Source: Malurus cyaneus samueli (taxonomy: Eukaryota > Chordata > Aves > Passeriformes > Maluridae). From it: 64,000 bases of DNA. Under the pieces are notes generated by a model, which saw only the letters and a list, made by a program, of their open reading frames with translations, did not search any database and was not told the origin of the DNA. Where the stretch lies: assembly GCA_009741485.1 (NCBI GenBank), contig CM019217.1, positions 45,997,814 to 46,061,813 of the forward strand, in the 5' to 3' direction. This document shows, in pieces, positions 39,701 to 51,137 of this stretch. How positions within the stretch are numbered: position 1 is the first letter of the stretch; every line of letters begins with the position of its first letter. Both the position numbers and the translations under genes were made by a program.

Positions 39701-42700
39701 AAAAGCAAAGTGGTGGTGAAAAAAATGAAGACAATCTGTCTCACTGTCTCTGACTCACCCAAATCTAACTGTACAACTGAAACATTAAAAAGGAATCCAA
39801 TAATACCTATCATCTATTTGATTATAATTTCATTATAAACCACCACAAAACAATCCAGTAATGTGGCCTGGAAGGAAAAGTCTGAAGAGCTGTTAAATAA
39901 CTTACCCATACGAGTACTCTTTTTGGTTTGAGATGTAAGGACCTTTTCTTCACTATCAGAGATTGAATCTGATTCTGACGTTCCTTCAAAGTCAAAAGCT
40001 CTAACACCCAGATGATCCAGTTTCTGTTTAGTAAGTGCTTTAGCCTCTACTTTTCTGTTTCTGACTTTCTTATTCTGTGTCTTCTTCTTTTCAGAGGGCT
40101 GAGATTTAGAAATGGGACCTGCAGAACCATTGTTTTTTGGTTTTTTACTCTTACTGGGTATTGAAATCCAAGAAGTGGAAGATGCACCACCTGATTCATC
40201 AATTAAAAATTCACATTCATTTTCTGTTTCTATATCTTGACCTTTCACAGGATGAGGTGATGGTGGTGATACTGAGGCTGAATATCTAAAGAAAGGAGGA
40301 AAAAAATACATCATTCTGGAGGGAAATTGAGTTTCAGTCTTTCAAATCTAGTGGTGACTCCCAGCACCTAGACACAGGACAGAACATTCCTTGAAAGAAT
40401 TATTATAAAGTTCATCCTTCATACGTTCCATACTAAGCATTAAAACAAACCTCTGTCCACGCGTTGCTACAGCTGCTAAGACTGCTGAAGAAAAAGACTT
40501 CTTCCGGCCAGAAGACACAGTAACACGTTTTGTTCCTTCCACCTGCTCATCTCTCCCAGGCTGTTCTTCCAAATTTTCAATTTCTCCATGGCTCTTGGCT
40601 GCAGCTGGTGTATTCCCGTTATCAGAACGCAATCTATGAATGAGAAACAGCATTCAAACACTTTGCAATAAATCCTGAGTACACAGTGAAGTATTGTGAG
40701 GATGAACAGACACTCCTGCTGACATTTCACTTCTTGTGAATGAGCTTCCCTTCTGGGGAAGCTTGCTGGAATACAGGTTAGCACTAGCACTTTACAGCAG
40801 AGCAACAAGTGTCCAAAGGCAACATAGAGTCAGCATGTGACTCTTGATTAAAGTAAAGGTTACTTAGCAAGACAAATTACTAATTTTAGGAGAACGTGCT
40901 TCAGAAATTGTCAGGTTTCCCAGACCGTAGGTGCACCATATTTCAATCTCATTACATCAATGGGAGTCAACAGAATCAGTGTCAGTCCATCTTTATGATC
41001 TACCCCAGACATTCAATCCTCTAGGAAAGCGGAACTGTGGCCAGGATCACTGGCCAGAGTTGCAGTTCAGCTTCAAATCTTCCAATGAGGAGATAATAAT
41101 CACAACTCAAGTAGTTTACCTTGTATAAAACATTTGTATATTCAGAGTGAGAGGAACAATGACTGCTCATTACTGCTTTAACAAATTCTTGTTCACTCTT
41201 AAAGGTCAACCCTGTCAATATGATTCACTGAAGAAGTCTCGACTACCTGAAAAGCTGATACTTCGGTGCACTTTCCTGGAAAAGAGTTTAAATCTATTCT
41301 GATAGGCTTCCTTCACTTGGGTACTGCACTTATTACTAGAATACTAAAAAAATAATAATTCTGCCCTTTCTAAACCCAGATATGGAAACTTCTTTAAAAG
41401 CTTTAAATTATTTTTTATGAGTTCACAGTCCAGCTCAATGTACTTAAGGTAGGGGGCACACATGGGATATGACACCACAGCCATGTTCACCTCTACTTAC
41501 TTAACTACAGGACAAGTTTTTGCTTCCTCCACAGGAAAAGGTGATCCAACAGACTCATGATTATCCTCAGAGTCCAAAAGCACATCTGGACGCTGGCACA
41601 GTGCTTCCATATGTTTTAATGTATTATTTTTTTCACTTTTAGACACAGGAGACTCTGGCTTTTTAGAAGCAGCTATGTAATCGTCTGTTGCAGGCTTCAG
41701 GTGTGATTCACATGACTGTCCTGCCATGTATATAGAACACATTTAATTCTTCCAAAACTTTACAGAATCCCAAGAAATAGTTAAAAAACCTTAATTCAGT
41801 AATAACATGACCAACCTCTGCTGCTGACTGGTTTTAGCAGTGATGTAGGTGAGGGTTCTGCAGAATTACAGGCTCTTTTCACAGAGTTGTTTGACCCTGA
41901 CTTGTGCTGTTACAGTTATAATGAGACAAAGTAAAATATTTGATAAAGCAACAGTAGGAATATACATTTCTACAGAACACTATACCACCTCCTTTCCTTA
42001 ATTCATCCTCATTCGAAATACTGTTCTATTTTAATAAAACATTTAAACTTTCTATTGTGTAAGACTTCCTATAAGTTACTAAATTTCAATCAACAGGTAA
42101 AACATTGTGTACAGTAAATATCTATATACGCAGCTTTAAACAGACATCCTGCTAGTCTCCAGGTTATTTATTTATCTCTCTATTTATTATTGTCATTAGG
42201 ATGAATAGATTTAAACAATTTAATTCACTTTTATTAAGACAGGCTGAGGTTTAGCAAGAACTGCTTCAAGATTATATTGTATTCTAACATCAGACTAAAC
42301 TAAACACCATTATATGGTTGCCTGTTCTCAACCCTGCTATTAATAGAATAACCTACTAAAAAAAAAAATTAAAATCAAAGTATTAAAACTAAATATACAA
42401 ACTAGATAATTGGCATTATCCTCTCAGACAGCACACTAACAAGGCCTTCAACTTGTTTCCACTCTTCAGTGAAGTTACAGATGTGTGAAGTTACTGCACA
42501 TGTAACCATCGGGAGTTAAGAAGCTGCTTTTATAGGTGAATTACCTTTAAACTTTATTGTCCATCTGAGAGCTAAGAACTGTGCCCATGTATCAGGCAAA
42601 TCGACCACAACCAACTCCAATGGAGTCCAAGACAGCCAAAGCCCCTACCAGTAATAAGGCAGCGTATTTCAACCTGAGACCATGAGAAATTTAGCTGTCC

Positions 42701-45700
42701 TAGGCAAAAAGCTAGAGAAGCTTTTATTAGTAAAAACCCAAGAAAAAAAAAAAAGCTATTAGTAAATATTCTATAAGCAGAATCTCTATTAGAGCACAAC
42801 AACCAAAAAAAATAAAAATCACATTTTCAACAACTATTACAGACTAAATTATCGCCTACATATTTTACAAGGGCTCATACAGAACTAAATGCTACAGAAT
42901 TAAACTTGTACTCACAGGAAACTGTACCCAAGGCTACACTGTGACACTGACTTAAACTTACCCTTTGCCTCGAAGTCCCCTTCTCATTTTTCAAAACAGA
43001 GGTTGAGCAACTTGGAGAGTTTATTGTAAGATCACTGCTGCAACCTGTGCAGAAAAAATTATAAATATGGGAATCTTGGAATTCTCCAGGTTTCATTTAT
43101 TTTAACAAGTTCTAAGGCTTTTTAAGATCATGAAGATCTAAACAAGAAAGGAACCAGCTGCTTGAGAGAAAGATTACTTTTATCAGACAGCTAAGACACA
43201 GTTTTAAGAAGCTGGGAAGGGGGTGCTCTTAAAAACCCTGAGAAATACTATTTGTATCCATTTTATCCCTATTTTTTATTTCTGTCTACTTACCACTAAA
43301 TATAACACAAGGAATTTATCAGCAAATTAAAAGAAACACCACATAAGGCCTTACTTTCAAAGCAATCCTCTACAAGTTTCAGTATGTTTTGACCTGGCTG
43401 TAGATCAATCTTATTTCTAGAAAGAAGAGGGAAAAAAAACATTTTCAATCAAAAATATCAAATGCTCCTATCCCAAATATCAAGGTAGTGAAATTTTACT
43501 TCGTAATATTTTAGGTTATTATGTCCCCTAGCTCCAACATTAATATATTTTTACCTACCATTTCCATGCACAGACATTTGTAAAGAAACATATCTAAATA
43601 AGAATTTCAGGGGAAAAAAACTCATTACCACAGATGATAATAATAATAATGAAGAATTCCCTCTACATAAGACATGCAACTACTGCCCTGAGGTAAATGA
43701 ACTTTGGGCTGACTAGAGTTTCACTGGAAATAAGTAGAGTAGTTTTTTTATAAATCAGACCTCGTGCTATGTTGCCTACACAGTAATCCAGTAACAGCAG
43801 AACTAGAAATGAAATGTGCAGCTGCTGATATGCAGCTATCCCTTCATATAGGGATTCACCCTGTAAAACATGTGATTTCTGTGCTTGTACAAGTTGCAGC
43901 AGAAAGGACTGGCTTGAGGTATCCAGCCCATAAACAACTGAACAGTTCAGCTGGTTGGATTACCATTTCAAACGAAAAGGGCAGGAGTGAGTGATTCATT
44001 AGCCAGACAATGTTGATCAAAATCAAAATAACACTAGAAAAGTGTTAGAAAAATTGAGTACTGTGGGCAGTGACCATAACATAATGGTCATAAAAAATAA
44101 TAACCATATAACCAATAAATAACCATAAAGTTATTTTTATAACTTCAAAAATAGTTAATTGGGTAGATTTGGTAAGCTCATGAAATGCATGTCCAGAAAT
44201 GGATTTCAGTAACAAAAATTTAATGGATTTCTAACACATGTGTAAAGAATGCTATAGCACCGCAAATACCCAAACTCTACTCTAACATTCATTCAGCAGG
44301 GTCCAAATTGCCAGAACTCTGTGTGGACCGAATTTATCTACTCCTTGAAAAGCAATACATTTGCACAGATTCTGTACTCAGTCCAGTTAGGGGTACCTTT
44401 GGAACAGCTAAACCACATTTGCTGCCTCAGCAAAGGAACACAAAGGAAACCCTTGGACCTTTGTCCCCTCGCAGAGTTTTTTAAGAAATACAAGAAATTT
44501 GTAAAACATCATATGATCAGTTTAATAAGATACATCACATAGTTTTGACTATTAGCTCTTGGATAAAAATGAACTAAAGTTTTCCAGAATCTAAGAATAA
44601 ATGTTTAAATGAAAATTACCCTCCTCCATGGCAGAATCTTGTTCTGTAGCCTTTTTTTAAATGATTCTGTGAAGAAATAAGAATCAATTTTACTAAGCAT
44701 GATGACACCAGACAGAAGAACAAGTAAGCAGTTTTCAAGGATTCTCAAGACATCTTGAAGAAGTGGAAGAGAGGGAGTTATTTCGGCATCGTTTTTCTTA
44801 GAATGCCGTAGTAGCGACAGTCCCTGTAACAACTGTCCGAAATTCAGCTTTTCCCAAGAACCATTAAAGAACCTGTTGCATCTAAAGTCAGAGAGTCTAA
44901 CAGGAGACTTACATACAGAAACCACAAAGATTCTAAGGATTTGGTTAGCATTTCTATAATGACTGCAGGAATAATCTTTGAAGTAAAGAAAAGGAATGAG
45001 CTGCCATAAAGCAAGCTAGGACATAACCTTACTCCACATCTGCTGCTGTGTTAACTGCTCACGTGACAATTCTTACCCTGTGTTTATCACAGGGAACACC
45101 ACACTGACAGGCAGTGAGAGCACATCACTGTGTCACGCTAAAACTCCAGCCCAAACTAACTCCCAGCACCTCTTCATACGCTTGAAATCCAAGAACAATC
45201 AAAGTCACTAAAACAGCAGACAGGACTCGAGTCATCTACCACAACTAGAACAGTAATAAATAGTAGAGCATTATCAGTGCTGCCTTCTGTGACAACAAAT
45301 GAAATAAAGCCACTGAGCTGGGAACCGGCAAGGGCTATAGAGGATAAAACAGGAGGAAAGGGGAAGAAAAATTCAAAAGCTAAGCAGAGCACAGCTCTTC
45401 ACAAATTTAACAGGAAAACATCTCAAAAAAATGCAAATGTTTATATGAAAAACAACTATAACCTCTGCTCCATTCGTGTAAATTCAAAGAGTATATGCAG
45501 TGTGGAGATTATCTAGTCCTAACACAGAATAATTCACCACGTTTTTCTAAAGTTTACCATACTGACAGCATTTTGCACTTTTTTTGTGATTCCCCTTTGA
45601 TTATTATTTCTGGTATCAAAACCAACCCAATCTCATATAGATTGCTTTCACTGCAAGTTTTCAACACCGCTTGAAAGCGGCAGAAGAAAATTCTAGGTGT

Positions 45701-46704
45701 TAGGAAAATTAATCCACAAGCACCAGAGGTTTATGTCCAAAAAGGAGACAGAAGAGTCCCGCAACTTTATTTATAAATAAAAATCATAAAATCTCTCAAA
45801 TTTATAAAAGACGCAACCTCCTTTTATCCCAATTTCCCGGCCACAGTTCCCTCTTTCTTTCCCCATTAGCTAAAATACTTAAAAGTTACAAGCTCCGCAA
45901 AACGCCTAATAAAACCCCCCTTTTATCATAAATTGCCCCCCCTTCAGTTTACATCTCTCTATCTCTGCTCTAGTAGTTTATTTACATAATCATAAATAAG
46001 TCAATCAGTAAAATTATTATAAAAATCCTTCCCATTATTTCTTTTTTATCTCCCAGTATCAACCTTAAGCCTTATCTCACCCCAAAGCCCAAAATCAGAG
46101 TTTATAAATAAAGACATTTCTTTCTCCTTTCATAGGCGACATGGGAAAAGCCAACACTTCAGAAACCATGCAGAACCACACTCCGCAGGCAATCCGGCAC
46201 TCGAGCTTAAACCCCTCACCCTTCAAGCAAAGTGTAGCATAATGCACGGGCAAGGAACCTTGCGCAATAAATAAATTATTCTTTAAATTCTTTAAAGAAA
46301 TATTTTTTTTGTCACGAACCTAAAGGAGCCTTTAACAGTTAATTCGTGTCACGCTACACATAAAGAGTTTTAAAACTTAAGCACGATTCTAGCCTGCCTG
46401 GACAAGTGTCCGGCTCTTGACGTGCTCGCCGTGGAAGGCAGCCCTCTAGAGGCAGCCTGAGGGCCACGAGATCTGGTACACAAACTTGTGCTCTGAGGGG
46501 AACAGGGCTGCGGACAGAGCAGCCCTCAGTGCACTAGTGTTTGCGCCAGAAGCCCGGACCCGGGGCGAGCACAGAACTTCCAATTCCCGCCTCGTTTCCC
46601 GCAGGGAGAAGCGGAAAACCGGCCCCGTCCCTCCCCTCCGAAGTGCGATGAGGGCCGAGCCTCTGCGCTCCGGGCGGGCCGGGCCGCTGCCCACAACACA
46701 CCAT

Positions 46705-46735
<31 letters not shown>

Positions 46736-46769
46736 GCCTCCCGCGCTCTCTCACCAGATCGTCCGCCAT
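28188..46769 (-). CDS. CENPC: Centromere protein C, complete gene, 19 coding exons
   Basis: Inner-kinetochore scaffold that binds CENP-A nucleosomes and recruits the Mis12 complex. Coding exons, 5' to 3': 46769-46755, 44666-44620, 43416-43355, 43044-42962, 41906-41816, 41720-41501, 40633-40451, 40285-39906, 39263-38417, 37871-37833, 37181-37105, 36076-36008, 35883-35866, 34324-34220, 33398-33300, 30724-30626, 30346-30192, 29761-29671, 28261-28188. All have AG/GT borders and compatible phases; 2,754 coding bases give 917 residues (human 943, as I recall). Seen: NHLKKGYRTRFC near the start, NVRRTTRIRLKPLEYWRGER (about residues 718-737), a C-terminal cupin (about 795-917), and a charged, Ser/Lys-rich middle. 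The start ATG begins MADDL and is followed at once by a splice donor. I see no Trp-Trp central nucleosome-binding motif like the mammalian one. Borders were called by eye; the 18-bp exon 13 is the least certain. Confidence 0.95.
34220..34324 (-). CDS. CENPC: CENPC exon 14: CENP-C motif
   Basis: Encodes MPSNTPNVRRTTRIRLKPL and then EYWRGERINYAMKPS. This is the signature CENP-C motif, nearly identical to the human segment from PSNTPNVRR to EYWRGER. In the family the Arg residues engage the H2A/H2B acidic patch and the YW pair packs on the CENP-A C-terminal tail; all are present here (about residues 720-740). The exon starts after ATTAG, a fairly weak pyrimidine tract, and ends at TCAG|GTATTC. 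Confidence 0.96.
35000..35216. other. Intronic sequence beside LTR copy 1
   Basis: CENPC intron DNA next to the repeat. No exon or second repeat end was recognised; it may be older repeat sequence. Confidence 0.3.
35217..35746 (-). mobile_element. LTR-like repeat, copy 1 (about 530 bp), in CENPC intron 13
   Basis: On the minus strand it begins TGTTAAGGAAAG and ends CCTGAACA. It is the same family as 55381-55913 but in opposite orientation. It sits between the 18-bp candidate exon 13 and the CENP-C motif exon, in sense with CENPC. No target duplication was found. Confidence 0.65.
35866..35883 (-). CDS. CENPC: Candidate 18-bp CENPC microexon (exon 13)
   Basis: An 18-base segment between TTTGCAGACAG and GTAAAG would encode six residues (FVSSSG, with the first codon split). 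It keeps phase 1 on both sides, so the gene reads through with or without it. The alternative acceptor four bases upstream puts a stop in frame. It sits just before the CENP-C motif exon. Since 18 is divisible by three, phase cannot prove it is used. Confidence 0.45.
36627..36735. repeat. A/C-rich low-complexity tract in CENPC intron 11
   Basis: About 110 bp almost free of G and T on the plus strand, with C-runs at 36630-36635, 36655-36658, 36675-36678 and 36692-36694. In the CENPC transcript it reads as U/G-rich with G-runs; the 13-19-base spacers are too long for an ordinary G-quadruplex. Confidence 0.6.
38417..39263 (-). CDS. CENPC: CENPC exon 9: large disordered middle exon
   Basis: An 847-bp exon, the largest in the gene, encoding about 282 residues rich in Ser, Lys, Glu and Gln with many basic runs (KKKQ, RKKLKK, KKIPRR) and acidic serine runs (SSDSEPSEEE, STEDTESQTDSDSSS). 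This matches the fast-evolving, intrinsically disordered middle of CENP-C and offers many possible kinase sites. No aromatic WW or YW nucleosome-binding motif is present, so nucleosome contact probably depends on the motif in exon 14. Acceptor TTGACAG and donor CA|GTAAGC are clear. Confidence 0.92.
43355..44666 (-). CDS. CENPC: CENPC exons 2-3: Mis12-complex-binding N terminus
   Basis: Exon 2 (44666-44620) encodes NHLKKGYRTRFCHGG and follows a good pyrimidine tract ending in ACAG. Exon 3 (43416-43355) encodes NKIDLQPGQNILKLVEDCFE. Both line up with the human N terminus (HLKNGYRRRFC and GQNVLEILQDCF), the segment known to contact the Mis12 complex. A longer open frame overlapping exon 2 upstream is not used, because exon 1 ends in phase 0 and only this acceptor gives the conserved peptide. 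The basic-aromatic YRTRFC core is retained. Confidence 0.93.
45698..46132 (-). mobile_element. Solo LTR (435 bp) in CENPC intron 1, 4-bp TAGG target duplication
   Basis: The element starts TGTTAGG and ends TTTCA, so it has TG...CA termini. It is flanked by TAGG on both sides (45694-45697 and 46133-46136). On the minus strand it carries AATAAA (plus TTTATT at 45766-45771) about 70 bases before its end, as expected for R-U5, so it is oriented with CENPC. A 4-bp duplication is typical of class I (gammaretrovirus-like) ERVs. No internal viral genes remain. Confidence 0.7.
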
Positions 46770-47060
46770 CCCGCACCGCGACCGGAGCGCTCTCCCCACG
46801 CCACCCTCGAACCTCGCGCGCGTTTGCAGCGGGGCGCGCTCCCGGCCGGCGGGATCACTGCCCCGGCCACGCCCCCCCGGCACCGTCCCATTGGCCAGCG
46901 CTCGCCGCGCGCCAAGATTGGCAGCTGATTTAGGCGCGCGAAGCCGTTGCGCTTGCGCAGAAGCAGCGGCTCCACCCCCTCTCCCTTCCCGCCCTTTCTC
47001 TCTGGGGGGGTGGGGGGCGCTCCCCGTTCTTTTATTTGCCCTCGTGGAAAATGCCCGCTC
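46390..47060 (-). promoter_or_regulatory. CpG-island promoter of CENPC
   Basis: The only strong CpG-dense block in the window, covering exon 1. Upstream of the ATG (46769) on the minus strand lie two CCAAT boxes (plus-strand ATTGG at 46890-46894 and 46917-46921, 27 bp apart), an E2F-like GC core with a TTT flank (46929-46942) and an NRF1-like TGCGCNNGCGCA site (46948-46959). No TATA box is near. This arrangement is common for cell-cycle genes, consistent with S/G2-regulated CENPC expression; binding itself is inferred. Confidence 0.75.
46705..46736. repeat. (ACAG)8 microsatellite in CENPC intron 1
   Basis: Eight perfect ACAG units lie 18 bp inside intron 1 from the exon 1 splice donor, within the CpG island. 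On the transcribed strand it reads CTGT repeats. It is likely length-polymorphic. Confidence 0.9.
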
Positions 47061-50000
47061 AAATCCTCGCGTTTTCAAACGCCACAAAACATTCACTGTC
47101 ACCACGGGCCGTTGTAATTTTTTCTTTAAAACTCTACTGCAGAACTCAACAACGAGTAAAAAACAACGGCTTGAGAACGCAAGGCCAACACTGCCCAAAA
47201 ATAGTTTTAAGTGATGCTGTTTATCACACACTTTTAACCGGAACACCAGGTCTCGTTATTCCTATTGTTTCTGACCGCTAAAGGGAAGGCCCTTTATATT
47301 TTAGAAGTATATCATAATGTGAGAAGTTAGCGCTTTCTTTTCATGAAAATACTTCAGGTCACTTTGTGATGATGAGCTGCTCAGTATGCATCAGGTTAGA
47401 GTTGCAGCTCACCTGTGCCATACGAAAGGACACACTGTAATAACAAATTCTGCTGCTGGAACTCATGGCACCTTTAAGCTTGAGCCTCAATAAACCTTGT
47501 GCACCACGGACAAACACCTGCACCAGCTACTTCACCAACCGCGTAAAATATACCTTTACAAAAATAAGTGCTCAGAAGGCCTTTAGGACCTCTCAACTTT
47601 GGACAAAGGTTTAGATTGCTGCATTGTGTTCCATATATGCTTTCTGTAACTGCACAATAGGTGATAATTAACAGGGACTGGTAAACCATTTAAATTAATT
47701 TCAGCTTTTGTCTGAAAATCAGTTCTTTTCTTACAACAGCTGGCCTACACCCACATTGTTTCAAAGGCACAAAGAAAAACTAGGCATGTGAAGATGATGA
47801 ACTTATCTAAAATCTTGTGCTCGATGACACACCTGGCAGATGTACAAACTCTGCTGAGCTCAAACCCACCTTACTTCAGCATGTGAGAAGCCATGATGAG
47901 GCGACAGGCACAGCCAGTGCTAGAGGTGTTCCTTCTATTTAGTCACTATTCTTGAACAGCTTTTTCATTTTAATAAACATTCATATATTCACTGTACATA
48001 GGAAAAGGGTGAGAAAATAATATGGAAACATCTACTTTTAACTCATGGTGCAGATAACAAAAACCGATCCAATCCACCCAAGCAATATTATTAACAGCAG
48101 CAAGACCTTCTCACAGAATCCTCACTGCTCCTCACATTAAAGAAACATGCTGATTAACAACAGAGAACAGTAAACTGCCTGCTTAATGCTTTGCCTGCAC
48201 AAACCATTCCTGCACCTATTAGGAGGGCTTAAAATTCAGAGAAAGCTGGTGTGAATATGAGCAAACTCTTCAGGAAAGCATTTGAGTGAGAAGGATCTTC
48301 ATTACTGATATAAAACTTCATTCCTGCAAAACAACTGCTCTCTCAAGGAGAAACATTTTGAAGGAAAGCTATTCAAAGTGCTCTGGTGGAAAGACAGTTC
48401 TTCACTGTTGCAAGAAGACAGCAAGCTCTAGCTGCTCCACAGGAACAGTGCATCAAGCAGTCCTAAACACAAGCTTTCACTACAATGAACAAAAAAAGCA
48501 GTTCTCAGATTCCAGGTAAATTATAAGCCTCTAGCTTGGTAGCACTGATGGTGACAACATGGGAGATTTGGAGGATCAGCATGCCAAAATTCACTTTGCC
48601 CAGGTTGACAGAACCTTTTTAGTGTGGTCATGCTGAGCACCTGCAGAGTCTTTTGATAAAAAGTGGGAACAGATTGAGAAAGAGGCTCTATTAAACACAA
48701 ATTCACACTGAATCAGCACACTCCACTGCACAATCTTCAATATAAACACATGCACTCTCCACATCAGTAATTCAAAAAGGTTTAAATCACAAAGAACAGT
48801 TTCAATGAATCACTTGACATGCTGAGTTCTTCTACAGAAAATCCTCCTGAATTTACTAGTTGTGAGATTTTACAAAGAGTAAATTATGTCTAATTTTTTT
48901 AAGTGTGCTAATAAATATCTAGAGCCACTGTGAATTTTCAGTTTTTCCATAACCAACTTTTTAACTGAGCAGCACCCATCCACAGAACATGCATCCATCC
49001 AAGAGACACACACAGTAAGAGCAGCATAGAGATACAGCCCTGTCTGTAAATTCTGGCTGTGACCCTTGCCAGCCTTGACCTGGACTTTTTACAAGGCTCT
49101 CAAAGGTGTTTGTGTTGTCATTAATAAAAGTCATCGCATGAATTATATCTGACAGTTTACTTTAAACCCTGAGGACACTCATATGGCATGCTAGAATAGT
49201 ACTTCACTATTTTTAAACGCTGCTAATTTCAAAAGCATAAGCATGATGTCAACACCACACTAAAATACCAGAGTACACTTATCAAAGTTTCGCTTCCCAG
49301 CTGTGAGAGGTGGAAAAAAGTTTTGTTCTCACTTAAGCTGTTAGAGGTGACAATATTTTCAACTTGACCTAAACCTTTAAGTGACCCTTAGCACTTAAAT
49401 TAGTGACATCAATTAAGAGTTCAGATTCTAATACTGCCACAGTGAAACACATTTTTAGAATGTTAATTAGAAGCGAAAACTTATTGTCTGCTTGTGCCTC
49501 TTCTGCACTGTAAATGTCACCAACTCCTCCTATTTCAAAAAGTTTCTCTAAAAGAAATTCTTCAAAAAATTAGTTAGGCAGTTTAAAAAGCAGTATTATT
49601 AATCTAGAAAATTGTATCTTAAACCAAACTATATACAAAACCATATACACCTTCCAGAAGGCATCCTGCACATCAGACTGAATCCAAAATATTGAAATAA
49701 TCCAGCTAATCAGTTCCATACATCTTGGTGTACAGGTTCCCAACCTAATATCTGTTACCCCTGACTACCACTACCTGAGAAGGAAAAACAAGAGAGGTAA
49801 AACTCCTCACCAACAGTGTTCATTAAATGTGAAGACATCCCTAAAGCTTAATAAATTTTGATCGAGGATAAACAGCTAAGTTATTAACAGCTTTTGCAAC
49901 AGCTGCAGGAGATCACGTGCAATAACAATCTCTAAAGCTTTAAGACGTGAAAAGCTTTTTCAGTTTATCGGTTTTTATTCTAACCTTGCTGTGCTCTACC

Positions 50001-50411
50001 AGGATGGGGAGAAACAAAGAACTACCAGCTCAAGTACCCAGCTCTTAAATTATAAAGTTACATGATGACATTTCTGTTACACACCTCTGCCTCACCACAG
50101 CAGCAAAGCTAGTCCCTAATGATTTCCAATTAAACAGAATCTTTATACTTATTTATTTCAGTAACTTATGGCTGAAGGTAAAAACCTCACTGTTCAGTGC
50201 AGCTCAGACTTGTGCTGAGGACAAGTGTACAGCACAACCACATGCTGTAAGGAAATGGTATCAAAAGGAGCAAGTGAGGAAACAGTTTGCTATGACAAAC
50301 ATCCCGAGGCATTTGTCTTTTCCTCTTTTAAAGCCATCAAGTACTAGAGTGATTTAAATTTGGTGAGGGCAGAAAGGCTCAAACACATTTTCTCCTTGTT
50401 GAAGATGAAGT
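47061..50411. other. Intergenic gap between CENPC and UBA6
   Basis: About 3.3 kb between the CENPC CpG island and the likely UBA6 polyA site. No STAP1 exon (PH or SH2 domain peptides) and no long open frame. No repeat was recognised. Confidence 0.55.
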
Positions 50412-50417
50412 TTTATT
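50412..50417 (-). terminator. Likely UBA6 polyadenylation signal (AATAAA)
   Basis: Plus-strand TTTATT, i.e. AATAAA on the minus strand, 721 bp past the UBA6 stop codon. It is the first canonical hexamer I see on that strand, which would give a 3' UTR of about 740 bases that contains the 71-codon ORF at 50812-51027. Confidence 0.5.
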
Positions 50418-50811
50418 GTTCAAAGTGCTAGTTCGGCTCTCTGATAGGTTTTCACCTTCCCCATACTGCAGTATTCCACAAAGAACAGTCTTAGTGCAGA
50501 TAATCGACAATTCCAGCTCTCTGGACTTCAGGGAAGTTTTGACAATTTACACCCACTCCCTATGTTTCCATGTTGAGACTGACCCCAGACAGCTGCTCAG
50601 ACCATGGCACCACTAACCAGGCACACAAGAAAACAGTTCCTCTGCTTTTAAGTGTGAGTTTAAGCCTCTCGGATTAAATCTCATGTGTAGATGTCAAGAA
50701 TGAAATTCTTGTTTAAGTAACATATGAAATGAATATGAGATGTTCTTAGAACACCAGGAGTATCATAAAATGGTGCTTTTCCCATTTTTTGCACTCTTCC
50801 CTAAGTAGTGC

Positions 50812-51027
50812 CTAATTTGCACTTGGGGAGAATTTCTTAGATTCATCATTCTTCTTGCTTTCCTCAACACAAATCTTGTCTTTAGGGCAAGGACTGTACT
50901 GGGCATTCCATCTCATGGAGTGACCAATCCTCCTTTGAGCGAACACGCTTGAAGAATACAGGAGCAGAAGAAACATAAATCCATAAATCCAGTTTGTCTT
51001 CAGTGCAAAGCCACTGATTTTCACCAT
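50812..51027 (-). CDS. Small ORF with signal peptide, 71 codons, unknown function
   Basis: I do not recognise this protein. It begins 111 bp past the UBA6 stop on the same strand and ends 395 bp before the AATAAA. Residues 1-12 are short and basic, about 13-29 form a hydrophobic core (YGFMFLLLLYSSSV), and FA|Q looks like a signal-peptidase site. The mature part would be about 40 residues, starting QRR, with two cysteines five residues apart (SPCPKDKICVEE) and a Lys/Asp/Ser-rich tail. The start context has G at +4 but T at -3. It could be an independent secreted peptide gene, a translated downstream ORF of UBA6, or chance; the clean signal-peptide layout argues mildly against chance. Confidence 0.3.
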   Translation of the reverse strand: MVKISGFALKTNWIYGFMFLLLLYSSSVFAQRRIGHSMRWNAQYSPCPKDKICVEESKKNDESKKFSPSAN

Positions 51028-51137
51028 TTAATTAAGGCTTCACAAAAAAGAAATATATAGTACCATCTTTAACAGCTGAAAATTAGCACACTCCTTTCAG
51101 AACAAACGGTCTATGAGTGACTTCTGTGTCTCTACCA

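Noticed and set aside
44605..44925. 106-codon minus-strand frame overlapping CENPC exon 2, first taken as a longer exon
   Set aside because: Only the acceptor at 44667-44668 keeps the phase from exon 1 and gives the conserved NHLKKGYR peptide; the upstream part is hydrophobic and unlike CENP-C.
46446..47246. Long frames of 266 (minus) and 242 (plus) codons over the CpG island
   Set aside because: GC-rich promoter DNA has few stops; both frames cross the CENPC exon 1 splice donor and the ACAG repeat and show no domain.
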